A DNA stretch of 64,000 bases from Chitinophagaceae bacterium (GCA_016720775.1 JADKJX010000003.1:310001-374000), one strand, 5' to 3'. Shown: positions 26,826 to 37,416, numbered from the stretch's first letter. Translations and numbers: made by a program. Notes: a model not told the origin generated them from the letters alone.

Positions 26826-27587
26826 CTACTGATTCTTATGGAAATAGTAAGTGCCGGCCTGCTGGGTACAGGTTATTACCAGGTCATTGATGCAAACATG
26901 GTCCGGCAGGCTGGCACAGTAGAAAACTGTGTCGGCGATATCGGCTGCCGTTAATGGGGTCAAGCCGGTATAAGCTGCTTTGGCTGTTTGTTCTTCGCCT
27001 TTAAAGCGAACCAGTGAAAATTCGGTTTCCACGGCGCCGGGATGGATGCCGGTGACCTTGATATTATTTTTCAGCAGGTCGATGCGCATGGCTTTGCTGA
27101 TGGCATCCACGGCAAACTTACTGGCACAATACACATTCCCTCTTTCATACACTTCTTTGCCGGCTACCGAACCCATGTTGATGATATGCCCTTTTTTTTG
27201 TGCGATCATAAAAGGCAGGATCGCTTTGCTCACATAAAGTAATCCATGCACATTGGTATTAAGCATGGTTTCCCAATCATTCATATCGGCATCTTCAAAA
27301 CTATCCCTGCCCAGGGCGAGACCTGCATTGTTGATGAGGATATCGATCTTATGCCATTGCTCCGGCAGGGTTTTAAATGCTGCCTCCACTTCATCCCTGT
27401 TCTGCACATCAAAACAAAGTGATAAAACAGAAATGCCAAATTTTTTTTCAAGATCTGTTTTCAATTCGGTCAGCCGGTCATTTCTTCTGCCGGTGATGAT
27501 GAGGTTATTTTTATTGGCTGCAAATTTTTCGGCACAGGCTTTTCCAATACCCGATGTGGCGCCTGTGATGAGGACAATTTTATTCAT
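26826..27587 (-). CDS. SDR-family NADP-dependent oxidoreductase (YdfG-like)
   Basis: A 253-residue short-chain dehydrogenase. It has the Rossmann motif TGATSGIGKACAEKF at the N-terminus, NNAGLALGRDSFEDA, the catalytic Ser of INMGSVAGKEVY and the YCASKFAVD catalytic Tyr/Lys pair. An Arg after the second strand (TGRRNDR) suggests NADP(H). The pattern is closest to YdfG, which oxidises 3-hydroxy acids such as L-allo-threonine and serine and also reduces malonic semialdehyde; the actual substrate here is unknown. Alone on its strand, with its own terminator. Confidence 0.92.
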   Translation of the reverse strand: MNKIVLITGATSGIGKACAEKFAANKNNLIITGRRNDRLTELKTDLEKKFGISVLSLCFDVQNRDEVEAAFKTLPEQWHKIDILINNAGLALGRDSFEDADMNDWETMLNTNVHGLLYVSKAILPFMIAQKKGHIINMGSVAGKEVYERGNVYCASKFAVDAISKAMRIDLLKNNIKVTGIHPGAVETEFSLVRFKGEEQTAKAAYTGLTPLTAADIADTVFYCASLPDHVCINDLVITCTQQAGTYYFHKNQ

Positions 27588-27644
27588 GCTGCAAAATAAG
27601 AGATGAAAAGGAAATAAAAAAGTAAGACTCTGTTGTCTGGAGAC

Positions 27645-27731
27645 TCTGTCATGCTGAGGTACGAAGCATCACACTCTATATCAATTCACTTGAATTTAAT
27701 GAGATCCTTCGCTATCACTCAGGATGACAGT
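27645..27731. repeat. Hairpin repeat of the GTCATGCTGAG / CTCAGGATGAC type
   Basis: CTGTCATGCTGAG at the left end is matched by CTCAGGATGACAG at the right, with GAAGCATC and GATCCTTC partly pairing inside. It begins soon after the SDR start and ends just before the stop of the PKD gene. It resembles a dispersed intergenic element that I recall from related genomes, and could serve as terminator of the PKD gene on the minus strand. Confidence 0.75.
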
Positions 27732-27746
27732 CCTAAGAATATTTCG

Positions 27747-30700
27747 TTATCGTACCAGTATCGCCGACCCTTTCTTCTTCTTTATTACTCCTTTGTAAGA
27801 AACCGCTTCACATTCCCAAACAAAAGCAGCAGGGTCCTGTGCCTTGCCATTATATTTTCCATCCCATCCTTTTCCTTTTTCGGAAGTGGAAAACATCAAT
27901 ACCCCCCAACGGTTATACACCCGGAAATAATTCAGTTCTTTCATGCCGAGCAATATGGGCCGCAGCACATCATTATTGCCATCGCCATTTGGCGTAAAAG
28001 CATTGGGCACATAAATATCATCCTCTACATTATACAGGTGAACAAAGATTTTGTCTTTGCCTACGCAGCCCTGGTCGGTAGTAACGGTGACGATGTATTC
28101 AATATCATTCTTCGGTAAAGAAACCGGGTTATGAATATTCGGATCGTTCAGCCAGGTTGCAGGCGACCATACATAATTTGTTCCACCGGTTGCATTCAGG
28201 AACAAGGGCTGGCCAAGTACTACCAGGGTATCACTCGGACCTGCATCTGCAACCACACTGGGATAAACTTTTACCCACACCGTATCTTTCATCGGCTTAG
28301 GACAACCCAATGTATCTCTTATGGTAACGATGTATTGTATGCTGGCCGTTGGCCTTACCGAAACAGGATTTGGAATAAGCCTGTTGGTTAAGAATGTTGC
28401 CGGGCTCCAGGCATAGCTGCTGCCACCTGTTGCATTTAGCTGCGCCGAAAACCCGGTGCAGAGGTATGAATCAGGTCCCGCATTAGGAACCGGGTATGGA
28501 ACCACTTTGATGGTAATATCATCTTCGCTGAAGCATTTGCCAATGCTTGCTTTAACATGATAGGTAGTTGTATTCAGCGGCCTTGTAAACGGATTTTTAA
28601 TATTTGTTTGATTCAGGTATGTTGCCGGTGTCCACTGATAGTAAAGTGCATCACTCACTATGTTTAAATAAAATCCATCTGTTTGGCAAATGGTTGTATC
28701 GGCGCCTGCATTCAACGATACACTTGCTTTCACATCCACAAACACAGAGTCTTTGGATTTACATCCCACGCCATCAGTAAGGGTAACATAATACCAGGTA
28801 GGCACATTCGGACTAACCAGCGGGCTTTGTGCCGTTGTGCTGCTGATCATATAGTTCGGTGTCCACACAAAATTTCCTGTTCCAGCGGTTGTAAGCTGCA
28901 GGGTATCGATGGTGCAGATCAATGTATCGTTGAGCATGGTAATAACAGGCAATGCGCCCACATTTACAAATACCGTATCGGTCCGTAGTTTTGGGCAACC
29001 GGCCACTCCCACGGACACTACATAATTGGTGGGCACCGTTGGTGAGGCAATGGGGTTCGGTATGTTTGGATTGCTTAGCCCCGTAGTTGGCGACCATGAA
29101 TAACTGATGCCGCCTGTGGCATTCAATTGTGCAGATGTTTGTCCGCCGCTGCATACAAAGGCATCGGGCCCGGCATTGGGATGTGCCAATGGAATAACAT
29201 TTATGGTATGTGTTTTAGTGGCGATGCAGTTGTTTCCCCATTTTGTCCGTAAGGTATAGGTTGTTGTTACGATGGGATAAACTTTGCTGGTATCATTCAG
29301 CGGCGATTGAACTGTGGCTGCAGGCGACCATTGCCAGCTGATGTTGCTGCTGTAGTTACTTGTTCCTCTTAATACCACGGTGTCTTCTTCACAAATAGTA
29401 ATTGGCCCGGCGATGGCATTGGTAAGATCGAATTTGGGGATCACTTTCAATGAATCATTTTTTATGCAACCATTCACATCGGTAAGCTTAACATGATAGA
29501 TGGTGGTGACCGGTGGAAATACTCTTGGTGTTGCCGTGGTTGCGCCGATGATATTTATCGGCGGCGTCCAGTTAAAACTGCCCGTACCTACTCCATTTAG
29601 TTGCAGGGTATCCAATCCGCAATAAACCGAATCGGCCGGGAAAACAGAAAGCGATGGATTATCAAATATGGTTATTGGTTTGGTATAGGTCTTATCACAA
29701 CCCTTATTATTGGTTACTCTTAATTCAACGGTATAGGTTCCCGCAGCGGTGTATGTATACACCGGGTTTTGTAAATGACTGGTATCGGCAAGCGTGGCCG
29801 GGTCTCCAAAATCCCAGCGCCAGGAATTTACAGTACCATAGCGGCTGTAAGTAGTATCGGTAAATTGTATGGCTGTGCTCACACAAGGCGTAGTATTGAG
29901 AAAGCCGGGCAGGAAGCCGGGATAAACACGGATCTGTTTGATTATTGAATCAGTACATTGACCAAATATTGAAACTTTCAGTTTAACATTAAATACTCCT
30001 GTGTCGGTAAATGTATGTACCGGGTTAGGCGAAGTAGAAGTATTATTAACTCCGCTTGTCGGATCACCAAAATCCCAAAGCCAGCTATCGGGGTTACCGG
30101 CACTGTTGTCAAAAAAGCTTACGGTGAATCCATCACAGGTAATAGGAGTAAAGTTGGGGTTAGCAGTAAGAGGAACACATGCATTTACTGCAACAATAAG
30201 GTCTTTGCGGTGTACGGTTATCAAAACACCATTACGGTAAACCGAAGCGCAAACACAAATTACATATTTGCCGGCCACCGGCGCTATGCCTGATATAATC
30301 CCGGTTGATGAATTAATTGTTACCTGGCTTCCCATTGGAGACGAACCTGTATAAGGGGCGATGTAGTTTACAGATCCATAAGGAGGAGGGGCCGGGTCAT
30401 CAAAAGCAGCATTGCCGGCGAGCCCGCCGTTGTATGCATCACAAAAATTATAAACGAGCGAATCCCCCTCCGGATCTGTAGCACTGAAGTCAAGTGTGAA
30501 AGGAGAGTTCTCACAGATCGCTGAGATGGGTAGTTTATAAGCCGGGGAATTATCAGTTTGTGGATTCGGTAAAACATTCAATCCTGGAATGACGCATGTA
30601 TATGTTGCCCCCTGGTTATTTACAATGTTTCTTGAATCCTGCCTGCTATACGTTTGATAAGCTAATGTATATCCATTCTGATTATCCGGTAGCTCAACAA

Positions 30701-31064
30701 CAAACGAGTACGTTTTGTATATATATGGCAAAACAGGCGGAGGCTGTATGCAAGGCGATATTATGATAGGGACCGGTAAAGGGGTTACAAAATCTTCCAC
30801 AGCAGCCCAATTATTATTTACCGCAGGTCCATTGACTTTTGTACCATTATCGTTGTTGAAAATACCAATGATGTATTGCGAAGCCAAAGCAGCACCTAAG
30901 GGACTATCTCCCTTCATCAATAATATCCAGATTTTGTACTTTTTTGAGTTCGGTGCTGCACCAGGTCCCTGGTATATATATCTCATTTCCCCACCAATAA
31001 TGTGCGTTGCAAAAACATCAGAGAATAAAAGAATCAACAGGCAGGAAAAAAGGATCTTTTTCAT
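27747..31064 (-). CDS. Large PKD-repeat surface protein with T9SS type B (gliding motility-associated) C-terminal domain
   Basis: Predicted cell-surface or adhesin-like protein of 1105 residues from the ATG at 31064; a GTG two codons earlier is possible. Signal peptide: MKKILFSCLLILLFSDVFA. The N-terminal domain (THIIGGEMRYIYQG...DPEGDSLVYNFCDAYNGG) is a type often found in large gliding-associated proteins. PKD domains follow (DSWLWDFGDP, NSWRWDFGDPATL), then a chain of Ig-like repeats with CxxDTLQL, AGPDxxxC, YxWSP and NPVSVxP motifs. The end (YVPNAFTPNGDGNNDVLRP, YFRVYNRWGVLMF, WDGKYNG, KGSAILVR) is the CHU_C / type B sorting domain read by the type IX system. Function is unknown. A frameshifted paralogue lies immediately upstream. 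Confidence 0.95.
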   Translation of the reverse strand: MKKILFSCLLILLFSDVFATHIIGGEMRYIYQGPGAAPNSKKYKIWILLMKGDSPLGAALASQYIIGIFNNDNGTKVNGPAVNNNWAAVEDFVTPLPVPIIISPCIQPPPVLPYIYKTYSFVVELPDNQNGYTLAYQTYSRQDSRNIVNNQGATYTCVIPGLNVLPNPQTDNSPAYKLPISAICENSPFTLDFSATDPEGDSLVYNFCDAYNGGLAGNAAFDDPAPPPYGSVNYIAPYTGSSPMGSQVTINSSTGIISGIAPVAGKYVICVCASVYRNGVLITVHRKDLIVAVNACVPLTANPNFTPITCDGFTVSFFDNSAGNPDSWLWDFGDPTSGVNNTSTSPNPVHTFTDTGVFNVKLKVSIFGQCTDSIIKQIRVYPGFLPGFLNTTPCVSTAIQFTDTTYSRYGTVNSWRWDFGDPATLADTSHLQNPVYTYTAAGTYTVELRVTNNKGCDKTYTKPITIFDNPSLSVFPADSVYCGLDTLQLNGVGTGSFNWTPPINIIGATTATPRVFPPVTTIYHVKLTDVNGCIKNDSLKVIPKFDLTNAIAGPITICEEDTVVLRGTSNYSSNISWQWSPAATVQSPLNDTSKVYPIVTTTYTLRTKWGNNCIATKTHTINVIPLAHPNAGPDAFVCSGGQTSAQLNATGGISYSWSPTTGLSNPNIPNPIASPTVPTNYVVSVGVAGCPKLRTDTVFVNVGALPVITMLNDTLICTIDTLQLTTAGTGNFVWTPNYMISSTTAQSPLVSPNVPTWYYVTLTDGVGCKSKDSVFVDVKASVSLNAGADTTICQTDGFYLNIVSDALYYQWTPATYLNQTNIKNPFTRPLNTTTYHVKASIGKCFSEDDITIKVVPYPVPNAGPDSYLCTGFSAQLNATGGSSYAWSPATFLTNRLIPNPVSVRPTASIQYIVTIRDTLGCPKPMKDTVWVKVYPSVVADAGPSDTLVVLGQPLFLNATGGTNYVWSPATWLNDPNIHNPVSLPKNDIEYIVTVTTDQGCVGKDKIFVHLYNVEDDIYVPNAFTPNGDGNNDVLRPILLGMKELNYFRVYNRWGVLMFSTSEKGKGWDGKYNGKAQDPAAFVWECEAVSYKGVIKKKKGSAILVR

Positions 31065-31102
31065 GTTCACAGTATGATGGGCAAAAGGAATGGGCTTAAA
31101 GC

Positions 31103-31136
31103 TAATAAAAACCGCCGGCTTTGCAAAGCCGGCGGT
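31103..31136 (-). terminator. Terminator after the degraded PKD paralogue
   Basis: On the minus strand: ACCGCCGGCTTT-gc-AAAGCCGGCGGT followed by TTTTTATTA. Near-perfect 12-bp stem, so transcription of the upstream gene should stop before the intact paralogue. Confidence 0.9.
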
Positions 31137-31167
31137 GGGTTAAACTTATTGACATCAGTGCCTGATA

Positions 31168-33794
31168 TTATCGTATCAGTATCACGGTTCCCTTCAGTTT
31201 TGTCTTATTGTTCAGGTAATCAACTCCCTCGGCATACCACACATAGGTGGCGGCTTCCTGCGGCCTTCCGCCAAAGGTTCCGTCCCAGCCGGCGCCATTG
31301 CCCGTTCCGGAATAAAGCATTTGTCCCCAGCGGTTGTACACCCGGAATATGTCCACCGATTTCATACCGATGGCAACGGGGCGGAAGATATCGTTATTGC
31401 CATCGCCATTGGGCGTAAAAGCATTGGGGACGAAAAGGCCCGGCTTTACTTTATATACTTTCACCAATATCGTATCGTTGGCAAAGCAGCCGATATCGTT
31501 GCTCACCCTTACTATGTATTCAATATTATTCTGCGGCAGCGAAACGGGGTTGCTGATGTTTGGATTGTTCAACCAGGTAATGGGTGTCCATGCATAATTG
31601 GTTCCACCGCTTGCGCCTAACTGCAATGGTTGTCAAAGCACTACCGATGTATCCCTTGGCCCGGCGTTGGCTTTTATTTTATCTACAAATAAGATCATGG
31701 TATCTTTTACCGGCTTCGGACAACCCAGCACATCCCGTACCGTAACCACATACCGTACGTTATCGGTTGGTTTAACCGAAACAGGGTTGGGAATATTGGT
31801 GGCAGTTAAAAATGCTGATGGTGTCCAGGAATAGATGCTTCCGCCACTTGCCTGCAGTTGCGCTGAATTGCCCACGCAAATATGCAGGTCGGGACCGGCA
31901 TTGGCAGCGGGGTAAGGAATGGGTACTACTTTTATAGCGGCATTTGCTACGCACTTACCAATGTTAGCTACCACACTATAAGTAGTAGGTACAAGTGGTG
32001 TTGCAGTAGGATTTTTTAATGTGGGATCATTCAGTGTATTACCAGCCGGATTTTCTGTCCATAAATAATGCAGTGCATCACTGGTGATGCGAAGTACGAC
32101 CGGATCAGTTTTGCAAATGCTGGTATCGGGCGGTGCTAAACAATGTAACGAATGGCTTCACTTCCACTTTAATTGCATCAGAACCCACGCATCCAAACGG
32201 ATCGGTAAGGGTTACCGTGTAGGTGGTGGTAACATCCGGACTTACAAAAGGATCTGGGCTGTTCACATTACTGATCATATAATTCGGACTCCAAACCACG
32301 GAGCCGGAGCCAACTGCATGAAGTTGTAATGTATCGATAATGCAGATAAGCGTATCGTTGCTTACAGTGAGCGGGGGCTTATCTAATATATCCAATGTTT
32401 TAGATAAAGTATCAATACATCCCCTGGTTGTTTCTACAATAAAAGTTACATTATAGTTGCCCGTGCTTGCATAGATATGTGTCGGGTTTTGAATGATGGA
32501 CGTATTGGTTGGTGAACCAATGTCACCGAAATTCCAGGTCCATTTATTTGGCGGGCCATATACTGCAGTGGTAATATCGTTAAATTGGATAGGCTGTGTT
32601 TTTGCATTGGCCTGCAATTTTAAAATCAGGAAAGAAGCCGGATAAACTCTTACAAGGGTTGTTGAATCAACACAAGAAGCCACGGTTTACACCTGAGTTT
32701 TAAAATATATACACCTGCACCAGCAAATGTATGCATGGGCCCGGGTAGTGTAGATGTGTTGCCATCGCCAAAATCCCAATCAAAATTTGAGTGATAGTTT
32801 GACTGGTGTTATTGTTTTCGAAGGTCAACGGTAAATCCATCGCAGCTTACCGGATATTTATCCAGTTGCGTTGCTTTGCTAATTCACAATCTGATTGGTT
32901 CAAAATAAAATCTTTCCGGTGTTCAGCGATCACAATCCCATTACGGTATTCATCAACACAACATTCACCACATACCTGCCGGGTTTTTGGGTGCTATGCC
33001 CGATAATGATACCCGTACGTGAATTTAATAGATGACCTGGAACCCAGCGGGTTGGTTCCCGAATAGCCATTGATAATTAACAAACAGGCTGATAAGGCGG
33101 AGCAGAGGGACTTACATTGGCTGAGTTGGTAGAATTTCCACGATTGTACGCATTGCAGTAATAATAAACCAGTGAGTCTCCATCCGGATCAAACGCACCA
33201 AAATCAAATGTGAAACTTGCTTTATAGCAGATCCTTGTCAATTCTTGTGAGATATTAAAGGACTGCTGATTAACACCACTTGGTAACTGGCTGGAGCCGG
33301 GTAAAGTATACATAAGTTGAGCCTTCGGCCCAGGCGGGTTGATTGTTGTAAGCACATTCTCAAGGGAAAAATCCTGCAGCAGGTCTGATAAGCAGCCTAT
33401 ATCCTTCACTATATTCGATAATTGGGCAGTCAATAGGTAAATCCTTGTAAAAGATCCCAGGGCTGTAATCCAAGGGAGGGAGGATAATATCCAAGAGTTA
33501 CCGGGGGGGTAGCGACAGGAACGAAAGGGTATTTGTTATCCTGATATTAAAGGCGATAAGCCTATTTGCAAATATTAAGATTAAGTTGTTATAAATGGGG
33601 GACAAAACACTGGTTGGCATTGCCGCACACACCACCCGCATTCTGAACATCACTAAGTGTTATCCGGTATTGCTTTGAGTTGAGTGCTTCCGGGCCCATA
33701 TAGCGATAGATCATTTCGCCTCCCGAAATATGGTTTGCAAAAGCATCTGAAAAAAAGCAAATAAACAAGGAGAAATGATAAAAAATTTCTTCAT
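31168..33794 (-). pseudogene. Degraded paralogue of the PKD / type B sorting protein
   Basis: Reading from an ATG at 33794, fragments in different frames align in order with the intact neighbour: signal peptide and ANHISGGEMIYRYMGPE, the DPDGDSLVYYYCNAYNRG block, a PKD domain (NKWTWNFGDIG), Ig-like repeats, and a complete C-terminal CHU_C domain (NAFTPNGDGNNDIFRP...KGTVILIR). Visible lesions: a one-base loss in the T-run inside the signal peptide (near 33757), several shifts between 32684 and 33590, one extra base in the AAA at 32138-32140, and an in-frame TGA at 31633-31635 where the paralogue has Gly (VVLGQPL). Most are homopolymer changes, so sequence error may add to real decay; the TGA is a substitution. 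It was probably about the same size as its neighbour, but shorter in the middle. Confidence 0.88.
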
Positions 33795-33857
33795 AGCGGC
33801 AAATGTGCAATAATCAGACCTAAAAATAGGGCAATTCGCTGTTTGGCCGCTGAATTT

Positions 33858-34646
33858 TTATTGCAAAAAGGCTAATAAAAAGTTATTTACAGCCGTTGTT
33901 TCCTCCCACATACCCATGTGGGCGCTGTGGCGTAATATGTGAATGTGCGACTGATCAGGCAAGTAGCACTGTTGCAGGCTTTGGGCAAAGGGAACGGCAT
34001 TGTCCTGTTCGCCGATGATGAAGAGGATGGGTTTGGCGAATGTTTTGAGAACATGGGTGCGGTCGGGGCGGTTGATCATGGCCTGGTAATACTGAACCAG
34101 GGCTTCGCTTGTAAAGTTCCTGCCTTTTTCAACAAGGCCTTCAATCTCCCGTTGATGATCCGGAGACCAGTGTTTTCCAAACAGGCCGGGAATAGCTGTT
34201 CTCAAAAAATCATAAGCGCCGTTCTTGCTGATGAATTCAATTGATTTTAAGCGGGCTGCTTTTTTTTCTTCGCTGTCGGCAAAGGCAGAGGAATGAACGA
34301 GGCCGAAAGAAGAAAGCATGTGCGGATATTTTTCTGCAAAGGCTAATGTTATGTAGCCGCCCATGCTGTGACCGATCAGATCACATTGCTCAATCTTCTC
34401 TTCAGTTAAAATGGCTTTTATTACTTCGGCCATGCCTTCAATGCTCATGTCTTTGATGAGCTCCGATTGTCCGCTGCCGGGCAGGTCCGGAATGATGAGT
34501 TGAAAATGATCTTTTAAAAAATCCACCTGCTTATTCCAGATTTCTCCGTCTTCACCAAAACCATGGATTAAAATAACGGGCCTGCCTTTGCCGATGATGT
34601 GGTAGAAAATTTTTGAAGATTGATATGTGATGACTTTTGATTGCAA
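33858..34646 (-). CDS. Alpha/beta-fold hydrolase
   Basis: A 262-residue hydrolase with the oxyanion motif HGFGEDGEIW, nucleophile Ser in LIGHSMGGY, likely acid Asp in IGEQDNAVP and catalytic His in LRHSAHMGMWEE. The lid region lies about residues 130-190. It resembles esterases and MhpC/BioH-like hydrolases; substrate unknown. The start is unusual: the only codon before the conserved strand (QSKVITYQSSKIFYHIIG) is TTG at 34646. A stop lies four codons upstream and there is no ATG until residue 67. It follows the DUF4105 gene by 21 nt on the same strand, so they may share a transcript. Confidence 0.92.
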   Translation of the reverse strand: MQSKVITYQSSKIFYHIIGKGRPVILIHGFGEDGEIWNKQVDFLKDHFQLIIPDLPGSGQSELIKDMSIEGMAEVIKAILTEEKIEQCDLIGHSMGGYITLAFAEKYPHMLSSFGLVHSSAFADSEEKKAARLKSIEFISKNGAYDFLRTAIPGLFGKHWSPDHQREIEGLVEKGRNFTSEALVQYYQAMINRPDRTHVLKTFAKPILFIIGEQDNAVPFAQSLQQCYLPDQSHIHILRHSAHMGMWEETTAVNNFLLAFLQ

Positions 34647-34667
34647 GTATGTAGTTCATTATTCGTG

Positions 34668-35864
34668 TCAATTAGTGCCATTCGTGGCAAACACCTTGGC
34701 GGCACTTCTGTAGATCAATAACAAAACAACTGGTATCAGCCCATTATTCATCTGCTGCGGCAAAAAGAACCAGCTTATCAACACAAGTGTTAACGCAATG
34801 GCAGTGAATTTGAAATATTTTTTCACCCAGTTTTTTTTACTGCTTACAAAAAATGCAATGATAGTATGCGTGGGCCATGCCCATAACAGGTTGAAATTAT
34901 TCTTACACATCTGGTGATCGGTGGCCGTCCACATAAAAATGAGTATGATACCCAATGCCCCGGTGAAGAAAAAGAACAGGCCATCAAAACCCTGCAGCAA
35001 CCCCTGTATGAATTTATTTTTTATAAATCCCAGTAAAAAAATAAATGCGAAGAGCAGGGTGAAGACAACGAAGGGAGAGAAGAAAGAATTTTTATTATTG
35101 TCTTCTTTGATGGGATATAGGTTTTGTGATGAAGTTACCATCGGGTGATCGCTGCTGTCGAGGCTTTTCATTAGGTTATCAGGCAGGAACTGCATTTGTT
35201 CTGCCGTCATCACCGCATCACAGGGCTGGCCAAGTAAAATGTCGATACCTAATTTACTCCAGTCTTTTCCGTTCTTATCAAGGTATTGATGAATGGCCTG
35301 CCGGAACCTGCTGCCTTTTGGCATCACCGGTTTTTGACAAAAAGAAGAATCGTGCTGCTTTTTAAGAATATCCCTGAGCCGGGTGGTGCAGTTATCAAAA
35401 AAGAAATCATACTTGTAATACTTATTTTCTTCTTTCAGGTTTTCGTTCAGGAATTTTCGGATGGCTATTTTTTCGGAAGCACTTAAATTTAAAACCTGCT
35501 CAATCATTCCCCTGTTTTCGGATTGATAAAAAGCTTTAAAACCAGTAGGCCCGTTAAATTCTTCTGCAGAAACATAGTATAATAATTTCCCCCGTACAAA
35601 CTTTAAGTAAAAGCCATCGTCCTCAAAATTGAAGGTGCCGTAGTTGTAAACGATATCGGTAACCGCATTGCTGTCGATCACCCGGTAAGCGCTGTGGCCA
35701 AAGGTGGAATAGAGCTCTTCGCCGGGTGTGCAGGTGAGCAGGGAGATGCGCAGGCGGGAGCTGTCTTGTGCAAAAGCAGAATTAAAAATTAAAAATGAAA
35801 AATTAAGAATGAAAAATGCAATGCAAAGTTTTTTTTTCGTTGGCAAAAGCTGACAGTTTAACAT
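34668..35864 (-). CDS. DUF4105 membrane protein
   Basis: A 398-residue exported protein. The signal peptide (KLCIAFFILNFSFLIFNSAFAQ) is encoded by an AT-rich tandem repeat. The DUF4105 domain covers about residues 35-210, with the conserved LLTCTPGEELYSTFGHSAYRV start, YNYGTF, ENKYYKYDFFFDNCTTRLRD and LLGQPCDAVM. The conserved His and Cys in GHSAYRV and DNCTTR suggest a thiol-hydrolase-like active site, but the role is unknown to me. The rest has about five hydrophobic membrane spans (FVVFTLLFAFIFLLGF, LFFFFTGALGIILIFMW and others). Probably in the inner membrane with the DUF on the periplasmic side. Confidence 0.9.
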   Translation of the reverse strand: MLNCQLLPTKKKLCIAFFILNFSFLIFNSAFAQDSSRLRISLLTCTPGEELYSTFGHSAYRVIDSNAVTDIVYNYGTFNFEDDGFYLKFVRGKLLYYVSAEEFNGPTGFKAFYQSENRGMIEQVLNLSASEKIAIRKFLNENLKEENKYYKYDFFFDNCTTRLRDILKKQHDSSFCQKPVMPKGSRFRQAIHQYLDKNGKDWSKLGIDILLGQPCDAVMTAEQMQFLPDNLMKSLDSSDHPMVTSSQNLYPIKEDNNKNSFFSPFVVFTLLFAFIFLLGFIKNKFIQGLLQGFDGLFFFFTGALGIILIFMWTATDHQMCKNNFNLLWAWPTHTIIAFFVSSKKNWVKKYFKFTAIALTLVLISWFFLPQQMNNGLIPVVLLLIYRSAAKVFATNGTN

Positions 35865-35919
35865 TGGTATTTGAAATAAAGGAATTCTTAATTCTTAATT
35901 TTTAATTGACAATTATAAA

Positions 35920-37413
35920 CTACCGGCTGTAATTCGGCGCTTCCTTCGTTATCTCAATATCGTGTGCATGGCTTTCCCGCATACCGGCGTTGGTGATCTT
36001 TACAAAGGTTGCGTTTTGCAGTTCAGCGATGGTTTTTGCTCCGCAATATCCCATACCGGCTCTTAACCCCCCAGTGAACTGATGCACCACTTCCCTTGTA
36101 TAACCTTTAAAAGCAACCCGTCCTTCAATACCTTCGGGTACAAATTTTTTGATGTCGTCTTCCACATCCTGGAAATAGCGGTCGCTGCTGCCCTGGGCCA
36201 TGGCGCCCAATGAACCCATGCCGCGGTATTGCTTGAATTTTCTTCCTTCATAAATAATGGTTTCACCGGGACTTTCTTCGGTACCCGCAAACACGTTACC
36301 CATCATCACACAACTGGCGCCGGCTGCCAATGCCTTTACCATATCGCCGGTGTATCGTATGCCGCCATCGCTGATGATGCCCACGTTCTTATTTTTTAAT
36401 GCGGCGGCTGTTTCCATCACGGCAGTGATCTGGGGAACACCGGTGCCTGCAACAATTCTTGTGGTACAGATAGAACCCGGGCCAATACCAACTTTTACGG
36501 CATCGGCACCTGCATCGGCCAATGCTTTTGCTCCTTCACCTGTTCCCACATTTCCGGCAATTACCTGTACATTCTTAAATGTCTTTTTAATATTCTTTAA
36601 TGCACCGATCACACCTTTTGTGTGGCCATGTGCACTGTCTAAGCAAATAACATCCACCCCCACTTTGTACAATGCTTCCACCCGTTGCATGATATCGCCG
36701 GTAATGCCAACACCGGCACCAACCAACAACCTGCCGAAAGAATCTTTCACCGCATGTGGGTGAGATTTCAGTTTTAAAATATCGCTGAATGTAACAAGGC
36801 CAATTAATTTCCCGGATTTATTTACCACCGGTAATTTCTCGATCTTATTTTTCTTGAAAATGAGTTCTGCTTTTTTCAGGTCCGTTCCTTCCGGCGCAGT
36901 AATGAGGTTGTCTTTTGTCATTACCGTACTTACTTTTTCTTTGTAATGCGTTTCAAAACGAAGGTCACGGTTGGTGAGTATGCCCACTAATTTATGGTTG
37001 GCATCTACAATGGGAATGCCGCCGATCTTATTTTCTCTCATCAGGCGTAATGCTTCACCAATTGTAGCATCGGGTCGGAGTGTAACCGGGTCCAGTATCA
37101 AACCATTCTCACTTCTTTTTACTTTGCGGACCTGGTCGGCCTGCTGATCGATACTCATATTCTTATGCAGGATACCAAGGCCCCCTTCTCTAGCCAGCGC
37201 AATGGCCAGTGAAGCTTCCGTCACCGTATCCATGGCGGCACTGAGCATGGGCACATGCAGCGTGATGGTTTTGGTGAGTTGTGTGCTGATGTTTACCTCG
37301 CGGGGAAGGATCTGGGAATAGGCGGGCATGAGTAAAACGTCGTCGAACGTTAAGCCTTCGCCGTAAAATTTTTTTGATTTGCCTGCAGCGGGGGAGTTAT
37401 TTATTGTTGCCAT
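35920..37413 (-). CDS. guaB: Inosine-5'-monophosphate dehydrogenase
   Basis: Oxidises IMP to XMP with NAD+, the committed step to GMP. The ATG at 37413 gives 497 residues; the longer frame begins at a TTG in the promoter and is rejected. The TIM-barrel start (GEGLTFDDVLLMPAYSQILP) is followed by two CBS domains (about 100-220), the NAD site LDSAHGHTKGV, the catalytic Cys loop GIGPGSICTTRIVAGTGVPQ and the flap with YRGMGSLGAM and an EGRVAFKG segment. All residues needed for activity appear present. Located between the DUF4105 gene and dprA on the same strand. Confidence 0.97.
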   Translation of the reverse strand: MATINNSPAAGKSKKFYGEGLTFDDVLLMPAYSQILPREVNISTQLTKTITLHVPMLSAAMDTVTEASLAIALAREGGLGILHKNMSIDQQADQVRKVKRSENGLILDPVTLRPDATIGEALRLMRENKIGGIPIVDANHKLVGILTNRDLRFETHYKEKVSTVMTKDNLITAPEGTDLKKAELIFKKNKIEKLPVVNKSGKLIGLVTFSDILKLKSHPHAVKDSFGRLLVGAGVGITGDIMQRVEALYKVGVDVICLDSAHGHTKGVIGALKNIKKTFKNVQVIAGNVGTGEGAKALADAGADAVKVGIGPGSICTTRIVAGTGVPQITAVMETAAALKNKNVGIISDGGIRYTGDMVKALAAGASCVMMGNVFAGTEESPGETIIYEGRKFKQYRGMGSLGAMAQGSSDRYFQDVEDDIKKFVPEGIEGRVAFKGYTREVVHQFTGGLRAGMGYCGAKTIAELQNATFVKITNAGMRESHAHDIEITKEAPNYSR

Positions 37414-37416
37414 AGG

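Noticed and set aside
28131..30293. Several plus-strand frames opposite the PKD protein
   Set aside because: Repetitive antisense frames without start signals; shadows of the repeats.
31074..31418. Plus-strand frame across the terminator and the type B domain
   Set aside because: It is antisense to a conserved domain and spans a strong hairpin.
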